Below, piece by piece: positions 51,815 to 60,324 of a stretch of 64,000 nucleotides of DNA; within the stretch, counting starts at the first letter, position 1, and each line of letters opens with the position of its first letter. The stretch comes from Firmicutes bacterium UBA5493. Lineage in GTDB: Bacteria; Bacillota; Limnochordia; Darwinibacteriales; Darwinibacteriaceae. The DNA is taken from positions 62,001 through 126,000 of the forward strand of contig DIPH01000025.1 of NCBI GenBank assembly GCA_002424045.1, given 5' to 3'. A model generated the notes under the pieces. The model had not been told where the DNA came from, ran no database searches, and saw only the letters and a list, made by a program, of their open reading frames with translations. The translations under genes were made by a program, and so were the position numbers.

Positions 51815-52351
51815 TCAGTCCAGCAAGCCCTCAAGCAACTCGACCAAGACATAACCATCGTCCAGGTTGATTTTCAGCACCACTTGCGGAATCACAGGGA
51901 TCAAAATCTCCTTGAGCTTGGTCACACCGGGGTAAGGCCTGATAACATAGACATCATTAGCGCCAGTCTGTAACACATCGGTAATCACACCCAATTTTTC
52001 TCCAGAGGTGGTTTTACATTCTAGGCCAATGATCTGAAAAATGTAATGGCGACCAGGAGGCAGGGGCATCAATTCATCCACACTGACCTTGATCAACATC
52101 TTTCTCAATTGCTCGGCTTCGGAGATGGTGTCAATCCCTTCAAGTTTGAGAATGACTGCTTCTTTGTGAGCACGAGAACCTTCCAAGCCAAAGACTCCAT
52201 AGGGTTCTTGGGAGTCTTCCTCAAACAACCGCACACTCTCCATGGTAAAAAAGCGCTCCGGAAACTCTGTGTGAGGTATAATCTTGACTTCGCCGCGGTT
52301 ACCCTGCGTGGACACAATTTCGCCAATAACAATCCAGCTAGTTTCTTTCAT
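51815..52351 (-). CDS. rimM: Ribosome maturation factor RimM
   Basis: 178 residues. 16S processing factor with N-terminal RimM domain (VIGEIVSTQGNRGEVKIIPH) and C-terminal PRC-barrel (about 95-175; YIFQIIGLECKTTSGEKLG). ATG 52351 with GTGGAGATCG upstream, 14-base overlap with khpA. Confidence 0.96.
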   Translation of the reverse strand: MKETSWIVIGEIVSTQGNRGEVKIIPHTEFPERFFTMESVRLFEEDSQEPYGVFGLEGSRAHKEAVILKLEGIDTISEAEQLRKMLIKVSVDELMPLPPGRHYIFQIIGLECKTTSGEKLGVITDVLQTGANDVYVIRPYPGVTKLKEILIPVIPQVVLKINLDDGYVLVELLEGLLD

Positions 52352-52574
52352 CGATCTCCACATGGACTTGAACCCCAGATTTGATGGCAGAAGCCTTCAC
52401 CACGGTGCGAATGGCCTTAGCTATCCGCCCACCCTTACCAATGAGGCGACCCATATCTTCAGGTGCCACATACATGGTGTAGACTGTCTCATGCCCCTTA
52501 TCTTGAGCTTCAACTACTACCTGATCCGGGTTATCCGCAAGAGATTTCCCGATAAACTCTACTAAGTTCTTCAC
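52338..52574 (-). CDS. khpA: KH-domain RNA-binding protein KhpA (YlqC)
   Basis: 78 residues, a single KH domain with the GxxG loop in GRLIGKGGRIAKAIR. KhpA pairs with KhpB in Firmicutes. Between rpsP and rimM as in Bacillus, though ylqD, present in Bacillus, is missing here. GTG start at 52574. Confidence 0.94.
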   Translation of the reverse strand: MKNLVEFIGKSLADNPDQVVVEAQDKGHETVYTMYVAPEDMGRLIGKGGRIAKAIRTVVKASAIKSGVQVHVEIDERN

Positions 52575-52585
52575 ACGAACACCCC

Positions 52586-52858
52586 CTATCCTTGTTTACG
52601 GGATGCGGCAAATTTCTCCATAACTCCACTCTTCTTCAATAGAGTCTTTGCGGTGTCGCTTGGTTGGGCACCTTTTTGTAGCCAATCGAGTGCCTTTTCT
52701 TCATCAATCTTGAGCTCTACAGGCTCCGCAATGGGATTGTAGAAACCTAAGGTATCAATGAATGCGCCATCACGAGCTGCCCGAGAATCAGCCACAACTA
52801 ATCTGTAAAAAGGTCTCTTCTTCGCGCCCATTCTCTTTAGACGAATTTTCACTGCCAT
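52586..52858 (-). CDS. rpsP: Small ribosomal subunit protein S16
   Basis: 90 residues. AVKIRLKRMGAKKRPFYRLV and VVADSRAARDGAFIDTLGFY are characteristic. AGGAGGTGAAAG directly upstream; ATG 52858. Confidence 0.97.
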   Translation of the reverse strand: MAVKIRLKRMGAKKRPFYRLVVADSRAARDGAFIDTLGFYNPIAEPVELKIDEEKALDWLQKGAQPSDTAKTLLKKSGVMEKFAASRKQG

Positions 52859-52902
52859 CTACTTTCACCTCCTACCAACATCAAATCATCTAACCTAGAA
52901 AT

Positions 52903-54252
52903 CTATTGAAACAGGGAAAACATTCCCTTCTTTCTGCGCCCCTTGGGCTTGCCCTTGGGGTTACCAGAAAACTGTTTAAGCATTTGCTTGGTCTGACTGA
53001 ACTGTTTGAGCAAGCGATTCACATCTTGAATGCGGGTGCCAGACCCTGCAGCAATTCGCTTGCGTCTTGACCCGCCAATGATTTCGGGTCTCCGCCGTTC
53101 TTCAGGGGTCATGGACTGAATAATTGCTTCGATTTTCTTGAAATGGGATTCATCAACGTCCAAGTTCTGCAACTGTTTGATGTTGCCCATGCCAGGAATC
53201 ATCCCGATGAGCTGATCTATAGGACCCATCTCTTTCATCTGACTCAATTGGTCTTGAAAGTCCTCCAAGGTGAATTCAGCGTCTTTGAGCTTGGCAGCCA
53301 TTTTTTCCGCCTTTTCTTCATCAACAGCGGAGACAGCTTTTTCAATCAAGGTCAGCATATCGCCCATTCCCAAAATTCGAGAGGCCATGCGATCGGGATG
53401 GAATGGTTCCAAACCATCCATCTTCTCGCTAACGCCAACATATTTGATGGGTTTTCCCGTGACGGCTTTCACCGACAGGGCGGCTCCACCTCTGGCATCT
53501 CCGTCGAGTTTGGTCAGGACAATGCCACCGAGTTCTAATTGCTCATTGAAACTCTGTGCCACATTCACCGCATCTTGTCCCGTCATGGCATCCACAACGA
53601 GCAAGATCTCAGATGGATTCACCGCATCTTTAATTTTCACTAACTCTTCCATCAGTTCCGCATCCACATGCAGACGTCCGGCTGTATCAATGAGCACTAC
53701 ATCATTGTTGTGACTCTGGGCATGTTTGTAGGCTGCCTTAGAAATATCAACAGGATCTTGCTCACCCATACTGAATACAGGAAGCTCTAACTGCTCACCT
53801 AGAGTCTGGAGCTGTTTTATGGCTGCCGGTCGGTAGATATCACAGGCCACCAATAAAGGACGATGTCCCTGGGCTTTGAGCATGCGTGCGAGTTTGCCGG
53901 TTGTGGTGGTCTTCCCAGAACCCTGCAATCCCACCATCATGATGACGCTAGGAGGTCTGGATGACAGAGTCAGCTTGACCTGGGTGCCACCCATTAGCTG
54001 TGTCAATTCTTCATTTACGATGCGGATAACTTGCTGTCCCGGTGTTAGGCTACTAAGCACCTCATGACCGGTAGCCCTTTCCTTCACATGGGCGATAAAG
54101 TCTTTCACTACTTTGTAGTTAACATCGGCCTCCAAGAGAGCTAAACGTATCTCGCGCAGAATCTCGTCGACGTCTTTTTCGCTAAGTCTGCCTTTACCCC
54201 GTAGTTTGCGCATTGTTTCCTGCAGGCGGGATGATAAGTTTTGAAAAGCCAT
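52903..54252 (-). CDS. ffh: Signal recognition particle protein Ffh
   Basis: 449 residues. N domain, G domain with GLQGSGKTT (108-116), DTAGRLHVD (189-197), TKLDGDARGG and the Met-rich M domain (about 300-440; QMKEMGPIDQLIGMIPGMGN, RRKRIAAGSGTRIQDVNRLL). ATG 54252 with GGAGGGAGG. Targets membrane proteins together with FtsY, a few genes upstream. Confidence 0.97.
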   Translation of the reverse strand: MAFQNLSSRLQETMRKLRGKGRLSEKDVDEILREIRLALLEADVNYKVVKDFIAHVKERATGHEVLSSLTPGQQVIRIVNEELTQLMGGTQVKLTLSSRPPSVIMMVGLQGSGKTTTTGKLARMLKAQGHRPLLVACDIYRPAAIKQLQTLGEQLELPVFSMGEQDPVDISKAAYKHAQSHNNDVVLIDTAGRLHVDAELMEELVKIKDAVNPSEILLVVDAMTGQDAVNVAQSFNEQLELGGIVLTKLDGDARGGAALSVKAVTGKPIKYVGVSEKMDGLEPFHPDRMASRILGMGDMLTLIEKAVSAVDEEKAEKMAAKLKDAEFTLEDFQDQLSQMKEMGPIDQLIGMIPGMGNIKQLQNLDVDESHFKKIEAIIQSMTPEERRRPEIIGGSRRKRIAAGSGTRIQDVNRLLKQFSQTKQMLKQFSGNPKGKPKGRRKKGMFSLFQ

Positions 54253-54267
54253 ATAAGCCCCTCCCTC

Positions 54268-54615
54268 CTAACTTGTTTGCCGCGCTTTGAGAATCTTCTC
54301 TTCCATAGCGGTCAAGTGAGGCGAACTCTCACCGTCTTGATAGCACAATTCGATGAGCGCCAATAAGTCCCCATAGAGTTGCTGCCGTTCTTGATGTCTC
54401 TGTACCAAGCCAAGTTTGTTTTCAAACTCTTCGAGGATCGATCCCGTACGCTTTAGAATATCATAGATGGCTTGCCGGGATACGCCCTGTTCCTCTCCGA
54501 TTTCTCCTAAGGATAGGTCTTCATGAAAATACATCTGGAAGACATCTTGTTGACGATCTGTAAGTAATGGACCATAAAAATCAAACAGTAACGCCATGCG
54601 AAGTGCGTTTTCCAT
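54268..54615 (-). CDS. ylxM: YlxM-family HTH protein
   Basis: 115 residues. Sigma-70 region-4-like helix-turn-helix (DRQQDVFQMYFHEDLSLGEI, SRQAIYDILKRTGSILEE) followed by a charged helix. Sits before ffh in many Firmicutes and is thought to regulate or bind SRP components (YlxM of Mycoplasma/Streptococcus). ATG 54615 after CAGGTGA. Preceded by a canonical promoter at 54655-54683. Confidence 0.9.
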   Translation of the reverse strand: MENALRMALLFDFYGPLLTDRQQDVFQMYFHEDLSLGEIGEEQGVSRQAIYDILKRTGSILEEFENKLGLVQRHQERQQLYGDLLALIELCYQDGESSPHLTAMEEKILKARQTS

Positions 54616-54654
54616 GTCATTCACCTGTTAAGCAATATTACTTTACACTACCTA

Positions 54655-54683
54655 AGTATAGTTTGGGATGTATCCCTTGTCAA
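54655..54683 (-). promoter_or_regulatory. Sigma-A promoter of ylxM-ffh-rpsP run
   Basis: Minus strand: -35 TTGACA (54683-54678), 17-base spacer, -10 TATACT (54660-54655). The spacer contains GGGAT-AC-ATCCC (54675-54664), a possible operator. Located in the 73-base gap after ftsY. Confidence 0.8.
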
Positions 54684-54688
54684 GCATT

Positions 54689-55684
54689 TTATCTTGACGC
54701 CCCAAAAAGGGCTGCAGCAAAGGTGTTGGCATCAAAATCCTGCAAGTCCTCATATTGCTCACCTACGCCAACTAGTTTTACCGCTAAATCAAGCTCGCTC
54801 GCCAGGGCCAACACAATCCCGCCCTTGGCCGTTCCATCTAATTTCGTTAAGGCAATACCCGTCAAAGGCACAGCCTCTTGGAAAATCTTGGCCTGGGAAA
54901 GTGCATTTTGGCCAGTGGTGGCGTCAACGACCAATAGAATCTCATCTAAGTCCCGTCCCAATTCTCGCTTCACCACACGATGAACCTTAGACAATTCACT
55001 CATGAGATTGACCTTTGTCTGCAAACGACCTGCGGTGTCCACGATCAAGACATCGGTTTTTCGGGCTTTAGCGGCATTAATGGCATCATAGGCAACGGCC
55101 GCTGGATCCGAACCTTCCTGGTGCTTAATCAGTTCAACCCCGATGCGGTTAGCCCAGACCTCGAGCTGATCGATGGCACCTGCCCTAAAGGTATCGCCCG
55201 CAGCCAATAACACTTTGGCGCCTTCCTCTTTGAAACGGTGGGCAAGTTTGCCAATTGTGGTTGTCTTGCCTGCGCCATTCACGCCCACAACCATCAGTAC
55301 ATACGGTGTTTCTTCGGGAGTTTTGAGGGGCGCCGTGTTCTTGTGCAAAAGCAACACAATTTCTTCCACAAGCACGTTTTTGAGTTGTTCCGATTCGGTA
55401 ATCTTCTCCGCCTTGGCCCGCTCCCTAAGACGATCTACCAAAAACAAGGACGTATCCACACCGCAGTCTGCTTGAATCAACGCTTCCTCGAGCTCCTCAA
55501 AGAGGTCTTCATCGACCTTGCGGCCTGTCATGATTTGTTCTACCTTGTCGACAAAACCCTGTTTGGTCTTCTCGAGACCACTCACAAGCTTTTGAAAAAA
55601 GCCCCGCTCCTTTTCGTGCTCACGTTTTTGTTCTTGCTTCTGTTCTTGTGTCTTTTCGTCCCCAAACATCTTCTTCCAAAACAC
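54689..55684 (-). CDS. ftsY: Signal recognition particle receptor FtsY
   Basis: 331 residues. Charged, Glu/Lys-rich A-region (10-30), N domain and G domain with GVNGAGKTT (134-142), DTAGRLQTK (about 218), TKLDGTAKGG. GTG 55684 with AAGGAGG. Lies directly after smc; 13-base gap. Confidence 0.97.
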   Translation of the reverse strand: MFWKKMFGDEKTQEQKQEQKREHEKERGFFQKLVSGLEKTKQGFVDKVEQIMTGRKVDEDLFEELEEALIQADCGVDTSLFLVDRLRERAKAEKITESEQLKNVLVEEIVLLLHKNTAPLKTPEETPYVLMVVGVNGAGKTTTIGKLAHRFKEEGAKVLLAAGDTFRAGAIDQLEVWANRIGVELIKHQEGSDPAAVAYDAINAAKARKTDVLIVDTAGRLQTKVNLMSELSKVHRVVKRELGRDLDEILLVVDATTGQNALSQAKIFQEAVPLTGIALTKLDGTAKGGIVLALASELDLAVKLVGVGEQYEDLQDFDANTFAAALFGASR

Positions 55685-55697
55685 TACGCCTGCCTCC

Positions 55698-58600
55698 TTA
55701 GGTCAATGCAACCGATATAATCTGCGAAAACCCGTCATCGCCCATTGTCACACCATACAAGGTGTGGGCTGCTTCCATCGTTCTCGGCCTGTGGGTGACG
55801 ACCAAGAACTGTGTATCTTTGGAAAAGTCCTCCATGAGTCCGACGAAACGCCCCAAATTGCTTTCATCCAGAGCAGCGTCAATCTCATCCAGAACCCAAA
55901 AAGGCGTGGGTTGAACTCTGCGAATGGCGAACAAGAGAGCTATGGCTGTGAGAGCCCGTTCTCCGCCAGAGAGTACCAACAAATTCTGCAGTTTCTTTCC
56001 GGGTGGTCTGGCCATAACATCAATTCCCGTAGTAAGGATAGATTCGGGATCCGTTAGAACCAGTTCAGCCTTGCCTCCCAAAAAAAGCTGTTTAAAGATG
56101 GATTGGAATTCCACCTGCACCTTTTTAAACACATCCCACAGCTTTGTGCGGCACAGCTTATCCATCTCACCGATCACATCTTGCAGACCCTCCCTAGCCT
56201 CGTTTAGGTCCTCTAGTTGCGTCTGCAGAAAGGAACAACGCTCCAAAACCCGCTCGTACTCCTGGGTCGCCCCGGGATTCACCAGACCTAGATCTCGGAT
56301 TTGGTTGCGCAGTTCTGCAATGTTCCTCTTCAAGGTGCTTTCTTTCACGTGAACCTCCCTGGTCAAAATGCTCTCTAAGGTAAGTTCCCGCTCCGTAAGC
56401 ACAGAGAGAATCTGCTCCCGATCGCGCTCTAACTGCTCTTGTTCCACTTCGCGCTTATACAAGGCGCGTTCTCGCTTGAGTTGTTCCTTCTCGATCTGTA
56501 TTAATTCTGCCCCGAGTTTCCCATGTTCTTTCTGAAGATCTTGGCGTTTCTGTTTCTCCTTCTCTAAGGTGACTTGAAGCTCCACCTTCAGAATTCTGTT
56601 CTTTTCGTTGGCAGCCTGCGTCTCCAAGATAACCTGCTCATTTTGAATTCTAGCTTCAGCCATGGCAGCAAGCTCAAGGGCGGCCTCTTGTTTAGTTCGA
56701 CGGGCTGACTTCCTTTTCTGCCCCAAGTTGGCAAGTAAAATACGCTGGTTCTCCAAGACTCCCTTAAGTTCGGCCAATTCCACCTGCTTTTGAGTCTGTT
56801 CCAAAGAACACTCATCGATGGCAGCAGCCAATTCGTCTAGACTCCGCTCTTGTCCTTGAATCTGCTCGCGGCGGACTTTTTCTTCCTTCTCAAGTCTGGC
56901 AACCTCGGTGGCCGTCAGTTCCGCTTCTGACGCTAAACTTACCAGAATCGCCTCGATACTCTCGTTTTTTTCTTCAAGTTCTTCTTGGCTGTCCTGAAGC
57001 ATGTCCCGCTCACGGAGAGCCTGCTCCTCGGCCTGATCAATCCTTTGACCTTCAAGCCTAGCTTCCACACCCTCTCCGTGAAGCTCTGCTAATTCTTTCT
57101 CAAAGGAAGCGATGGCGAAGAGGAGATCCTCTTCTCGCTGCGCTCCTATTTTCAGCTGTCTCTGCATGATCAGGGCCTCTGCCTCTAGGCGAACGAGCTC
57201 CCCTTTACGGGCTAGCAAACCTGAGGTACGGCTATTGAGACTCCCTCCCGTCAAGGCACCACTGGGAAAGACCACCGAGCCATCTCTGGTAACAATGCGG
57301 GAAAATTGACGCAAATCTCGTTTGAGAGCTAGAGCGGTATCAAGGTCTTCGGTGATGACAACGCGACCTAAAAGGGAGGCTAAGGCAGGGCGATACTCCT
57401 GAGAAAAGGTCAAGAGTTCCAAGGCTGTACCTAACACCCCTGATCTGGTAAGTAGGCAAGTCTTGTCTTTGGAAAACTCGATGCCGCCCATAGAATCTAA
57501 GGGCAATATGGTGACGCGGCCACCTTGCACCTTTTTCAGCCACGCAATAAGAGTCTTGGCATCTTTTTCTCCTGCCGTTATCAGATTTTGCAAGCTGGAT
57601 CCCAAGGCAACTTCAAAGGCGGTCTCAAGCCCCTCTGGCACCGTCACCACATCTGCAACCGTTCCTAGCACCAATTTGGACATATCACGATTCTGCATAA
57701 TACGCCTTACACCAAAAGCATAACCCTCGTAGCCCTCCTCTAACTCTTGGAGGGTCTTTAGGCGTGCTTTGACCTGAGCCATTTCCCCTTCCATCAACCG
57801 CACTTCATGCTGTTCCTTAGTAAGGGAAGCTTTGGCATCCTCTAGGAGTCTTAGCGTTTCCCCTTCTCTTACGGCGTGGGCTTTCAGCTCATCCACCAGT
57901 TCATCCTGGCGGGCCTGGAGATTTCGTCTGCGCTCTTCGTTCTCAGCCTTCCTTATGGCCAAGGCCTGGAGCTCCTTATGGTTGGCTGCAATTTGTGCTT
58001 TCAGATTATGCTCTCGTTCCGCAAAGCCTCTTTGGAAATTGCGCCTTTCTGCCAGTTCGCGCATGAAGTCGAAGAAATCATCCTTAAGCTCGTTGACCTT
58101 ACTTTGGGTCTGTCGCTGACGAAGGTGTAAGTCTTGCACACCCTTTTGGGAGGCGGCAATGACCTCCTCCTGGAGACGTATTTGTTCCAGCAGATCCTGG
58201 ATCTCTTTTTCCAAGCCTCCGTCCTCGTTCTGGAGGAGTTCGAGTTCCTTATCCCTGGCGCGGATCAAACCCGCGAGTTGCTCACTACGGGCATCTTGAT
58301 TGCGCAGGCGCTCTTGATGTAGTTCAATACGATGAATCCCTTGATTATAAGCCTCTGTAAGGGCAATTAACTCTTGCTGATGGCTCTCAATAGATTCTTC
58401 TAGACTTGCGGTTTCGGCGTCGAGTTCGGCCTTCTGCTTCTCTACATTGCTCAGCTCTTCGTTGTAGCGTTCATATTCATCCTTGAGGTCTTTCAAAGTC
58501 TTTTCGCTCTCTGCCCATGTTTCCTCTAGGGCCCTCCACGAAAGGTGGTAATAATCTAACTCGGCTGTCTGCAAACGCTCTGCTAAATCTAAGTAGAGGC

Positions 58601-59237
58601 GCGCTTGCTGGGCTTGTTCTCCTAAGGGCCCTAACTGGTTCTCTAATTCATGGAGAATATCCGTCACCCTGAGTAGGTCAACGCTCGTGTCCTCGAGCTT
58701 GCGCAGGGCCTGTTCTTTGCGCTGTCGATACTTTACAATGCCGGCGGTTTCCTCCAATAATACTCGGCGATCCTCAGAACGCACACTTAAGACCGCATCG
58801 ATCTGACCTTGTCCAATAATAGAGTAGCCTTCCCGACCAAGGCCTGTATCTGTAAAAAGATCATGAATATCCCGCAAACGGCAGTTTTGCTTATTTATAA
58901 AAAACTCACTGTCACCAGAGCGATAAACACGCCTGGTAACAGTCACTTCTGCATAATCTAGAGAGAAAAAACCTTCGGAGTTATCAAGCGTCAACTGAAC
59001 TTCTGCCATGCCTAGGGGTTTCTTGCCTTCGGAACCGGCAAAAATCACATCTTCCATTTTGTAACCCCGCAGGCTCTTGGCGCTTTGTTCACCCATCACC
59101 CAACGCAATGCATCAGAAATATTGCTTTTGCCGCTCCCATTTGGCCCAACAATGGCCGTGATTCCTGGACCGAAGTCAAGACATACAGGGCGCGCAAAAG
59201 ATTTAAATCCTTGGATCTCTAGGCGTTTGAGACGCAT
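55698..59237 (-). CDS. smc: Chromosome partition/condensation protein SMC
   Basis: 1179 residues. Walker A GPNGSGKS (31-38), two long coiled coils (about 170-500 and 660-1020), hinge (about 505-660; EGYEGYAFGVRRIMQ, then LETAFEVALGSSLQNLITAG) and C-terminal ABC half with signature LVLSGGERALTA and Walker B FWVLDEIDAALDE. ATG 59237 follows GGAGGAATATG; ATG 59240 is possible. Promoter at 59271-59279. Confidence 0.97.
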   Translation of the reverse strand: MRLKRLEIQGFKSFARPVCLDFGPGITAIVGPNGSGKSNISDALRWVMGEQSAKSLRGYKMEDVIFAGSEGKKPLGMAEVQLTLDNSEGFFSLDYAEVTVTRRVYRSGDSEFFINKQNCRLRDIHDLFTDTGLGREGYSIIGQGQIDAVLSVRSEDRRVLLEETAGIVKYRQRKEQALRKLEDTSVDLLRVTDILHELENQLGPLGEQAQQARLYLDLAERLQTAELDYYHLSWRALEETWAESEKTLKDLKDEYERYNEELSNVEKQKAELDAETASLEESIESHQQELIALTEAYNQGIHRIELHQERLRNQDARSEQLAGLIRARDKELELLQNEDGGLEKEIQDLLEQIRLQEEVIAASQKGVQDLHLRQRQTQSKVNELKDDFFDFMRELAERRNFQRGFAEREHNLKAQIAANHKELQALAIRKAENEERRRNLQARQDELVDELKAHAVREGETLRLLEDAKASLTKEQHEVRLMEGEMAQVKARLKTLQELEEGYEGYAFGVRRIMQNRDMSKLVLGTVADVVTVPEGLETAFEVALGSSLQNLITAGEKDAKTLIAWLKKVQGGRVTILPLDSMGGIEFSKDKTCLLTRSGVLGTALELLTFSQEYRPALASLLGRVVITEDLDTALALKRDLRQFSRIVTRDGSVVFPSGALTGGSLNSRTSGLLARKGELVRLEAEALIMQRQLKIGAQREEDLLFAIASFEKELAELHGEGVEARLEGQRIDQAEEQALRERDMLQDSQEELEEKNESIEAILVSLASEAELTATEVARLEKEEKVRREQIQGQERSLDELAAAIDECSLEQTQKQVELAELKGVLENQRILLANLGQKRKSARRTKQEAALELAAMAEARIQNEQVILETQAANEKNRILKVELQVTLEKEKQKRQDLQKEHGKLGAELIQIEKEQLKRERALYKREVEQEQLERDREQILSVLTERELTLESILTREVHVKESTLKRNIAELRNQIRDLGLVNPGATQEYERVLERCSFLQTQLEDLNEAREGLQDVIGEMDKLCRTKLWDVFKKVQVEFQSIFKQLFLGGKAELVLTDPESILTTGIDVMARPPGKKLQNLLVLSGGERALTAIALLFAIRRVQPTPFWVLDEIDAALDESNLGRFVGLMEDFSKDTQFLVVTHRPRTMEAAHTLYGVTMGDDGFSQIISVALT

Positions 59238-59270
59238 CATATTCCTCCACCAATAATACTTACTTTGCCT

Positions 59271-59279
59271 ATTGTACCA
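59271..59279 (-). promoter_or_regulatory. Extended -10 promoter of smc
   Basis: Minus strand TGG-TACAAT (-10 59276-59271, TGn just upstream), 34 bases before the smc start. The -35 position is TTCTTT, a weak match, consistent with an extended -10 promoter. It lies in the 78-base gap after the sigma gene. Confidence 0.5.
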
Positions 59280-59315
59280 TACCTTGGAAGAAAAAAGAAC
59301 TGACAAAGAAAGCTG

Positions 59316-60008
59316 CTATCGGCGAGTGATGGGGAGGTTTAAGTACAGATCCTCCCGCTTACGTACATTCGTGGGGACCTTAGGGCTCAGCAGAGAGCCA
59401 TATTCATCAAGGAGACGTCGTAGTTTACTCTTCACTCGTGTTCGGGCATTGTCAATCACCTTCAGACCCACGCCCATTTCCTCTTCAATCTCCCTGGCCG
59501 AATATCCCTTGAGCAGGCGGACAATGACGGCATATTCTAAAATGGATAGATGGTTACGGAGCACTGTACCAATGACTTCGTTAACACACTTATCTTCAAA
59601 TACTGTCTCAGGGTCAAATTGAGGAACTCCTGCTGCAACCAGATCCATAATGGAACGGCTCTCGTCACTACCAATAGGAGTCTGTAAGGATGTGGCCTCA
59701 TTGAGCAAGCGATGTTTATTGCCCGTAGACAGTTTAATCACATTATAGACACGCCTAATAATGCAGATATAGGCAAAGGAGCTGAATTTTACATCATATT
59801 CATCGGGCTTGTATTCTTCCATGGCACTGAGTAAACCAATCAACCCCTCCTGCAGCAGATCCTCAAAGTCTAGAAATGATGAGTAGTAGTTGCGAATGAT
59901 GTACTTGACCATGGGTATATACTTAGCAATGAGGCTGTCCCTTGCCTCCTCGTCACCCCGCCGCAATCTTTCAATTAACTCCAGATCTATGCTCTGATTA
60001 TCCCTCAT
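59316..60008 (-). CDS. SigH-like RNA polymerase sigma factor
   Basis: 230 residues. Sigma-70 region 2 (DFEDLLQEGLIGLLSAMEEY; KFSSFAYICIIRRVYNVIK) and region 4 (LSILEYAVIVRLLKGYSARE; then VGLKVIDNARTRVKSKLRR), no region 1 or 3: the layout of sporulation/transition-phase sigma H. The C-terminus is extended beyond region 4 (about 25 residues, PKVPTNVRKRE). In Bacillus sigH is elsewhere; here a homologue sits between rnc and smc. ATG 60008 after GGAAGGTG. It could control sporulation, competence, or local genes; nothing in the sequence decides. Divergent from the S24 gene. Confidence 0.88.
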   Translation of the reverse strand: MRDNQSIDLELIERLRRGDEEARDSLIAKYIPMVKYIIRNYYSSFLDFEDLLQEGLIGLLSAMEEYKPDEYDVKFSSFAYICIIRRVYNVIKLSTGNKHRLLNEATSLQTPIGSDESRSIMDLVAAGVPQFDPETVFEDKCVNEVIGTVLRNHLSILEYAVIVRLLKGYSAREIEEEMGVGLKVIDNARTRVKSKLRRLLDEYGSLLSPKVPTNVRKREDLYLNLPITRR

Positions 60009-60081
60009 GTCATCACCTTCCTCCCATGTTAGTCCAGGCTACCTAGTCCATGTATATGCCTAGGTTAGATGACTATTCCTG

Positions 60082-60127
60082 TGGGAGAGAATTGGTGAAC
60101 AAGTTGGGAGAGAATTGGTGAACAAGT
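60082..60127. repeat. Perfect 23-bp tandem duplication
   Basis: Two identical adjoining copies, 60082-60104 and 60105-60127, core AGAATTGGTGAACAAG. Lies 74 bases upstream of the sigma start, inside its leader on the minus strand. Confidence 0.9.
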
Positions 60128-60154
60128 ATTGAAGGCCTTCGTTTTGCTTACTAT

Positions 60155-60221
60155 GACCATAGTTTATGTATTTCTACTTTCTTTGTCCAGCTAACCGGCA
60201 TTTTAGACCAGAGTTTATGTA
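60155..60221. repeat. Direct repeat pair GACCA(T/G)AGTTTATGTA
   Basis: Copies at 60155-60170 and 60206-60221 differ at one base; start-to-start distance 51 bases, about five helical turns. Each contains a minus-strand TAAACT -10-like hexamer, so these may be duplicated promoters or operators. Confidence 0.75.
60161..60189 (-). promoter_or_regulatory. Promoter-like element for the sigma gene
   Basis: Minus strand: TGGACA (60189-60184), 17-base spacer, TAAACT (60166-60161), about 150 bases before the start. The second repeat copy has TAAACT at 60217-60212 with a poor TGGCAA at 17 bases. No clear plus-strand promoter was found; TTGCCA (60235-60240) lacks a good -10. Confidence 0.4.
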
Positions 60222-60263
60222 AAGGTTTTTGGTTTTGCCACACTGAATCTTCCTGTTAGATAC

Positions 60264-60309
60264 CGGAGTTTGACTCTGTCAAGCTCCGAGATGGTTGCAA
60301 AGCAACCAT
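60264..60309 (+). other. Two adjoining leader hairpins before the S24 gene
   Basis: CGGAGTTTGA / TCAAGCTCCG (60264-60273, 60279-60288; one G-U) and ATGGTTGC / GCAACCAT (60291-60298, 60302-60309, perfect). They end just before the ribosome binding site AGAGG (60312-60316). No T tract; a translation control or operator role is possible. Confidence 0.6.
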
Positions 60310-60324
60310 CAAGAGGACGGGAGG

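Larger units (their letters stand above)
60009..60324. promoter_or_regulatory. Divergent 316-bp control region of the sigma and S24 genes
   Basis: Gene-free on both strands. It holds a perfect 23-base tandem repeat (60082-60127), a 16-base near-perfect direct repeat (60155-60170 and 60206-60221), two hairpins (60264-60309) and a minus-strand promoter-like element (60161-60189). Such density is unlike any other gap in the window. Confidence 0.7.
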
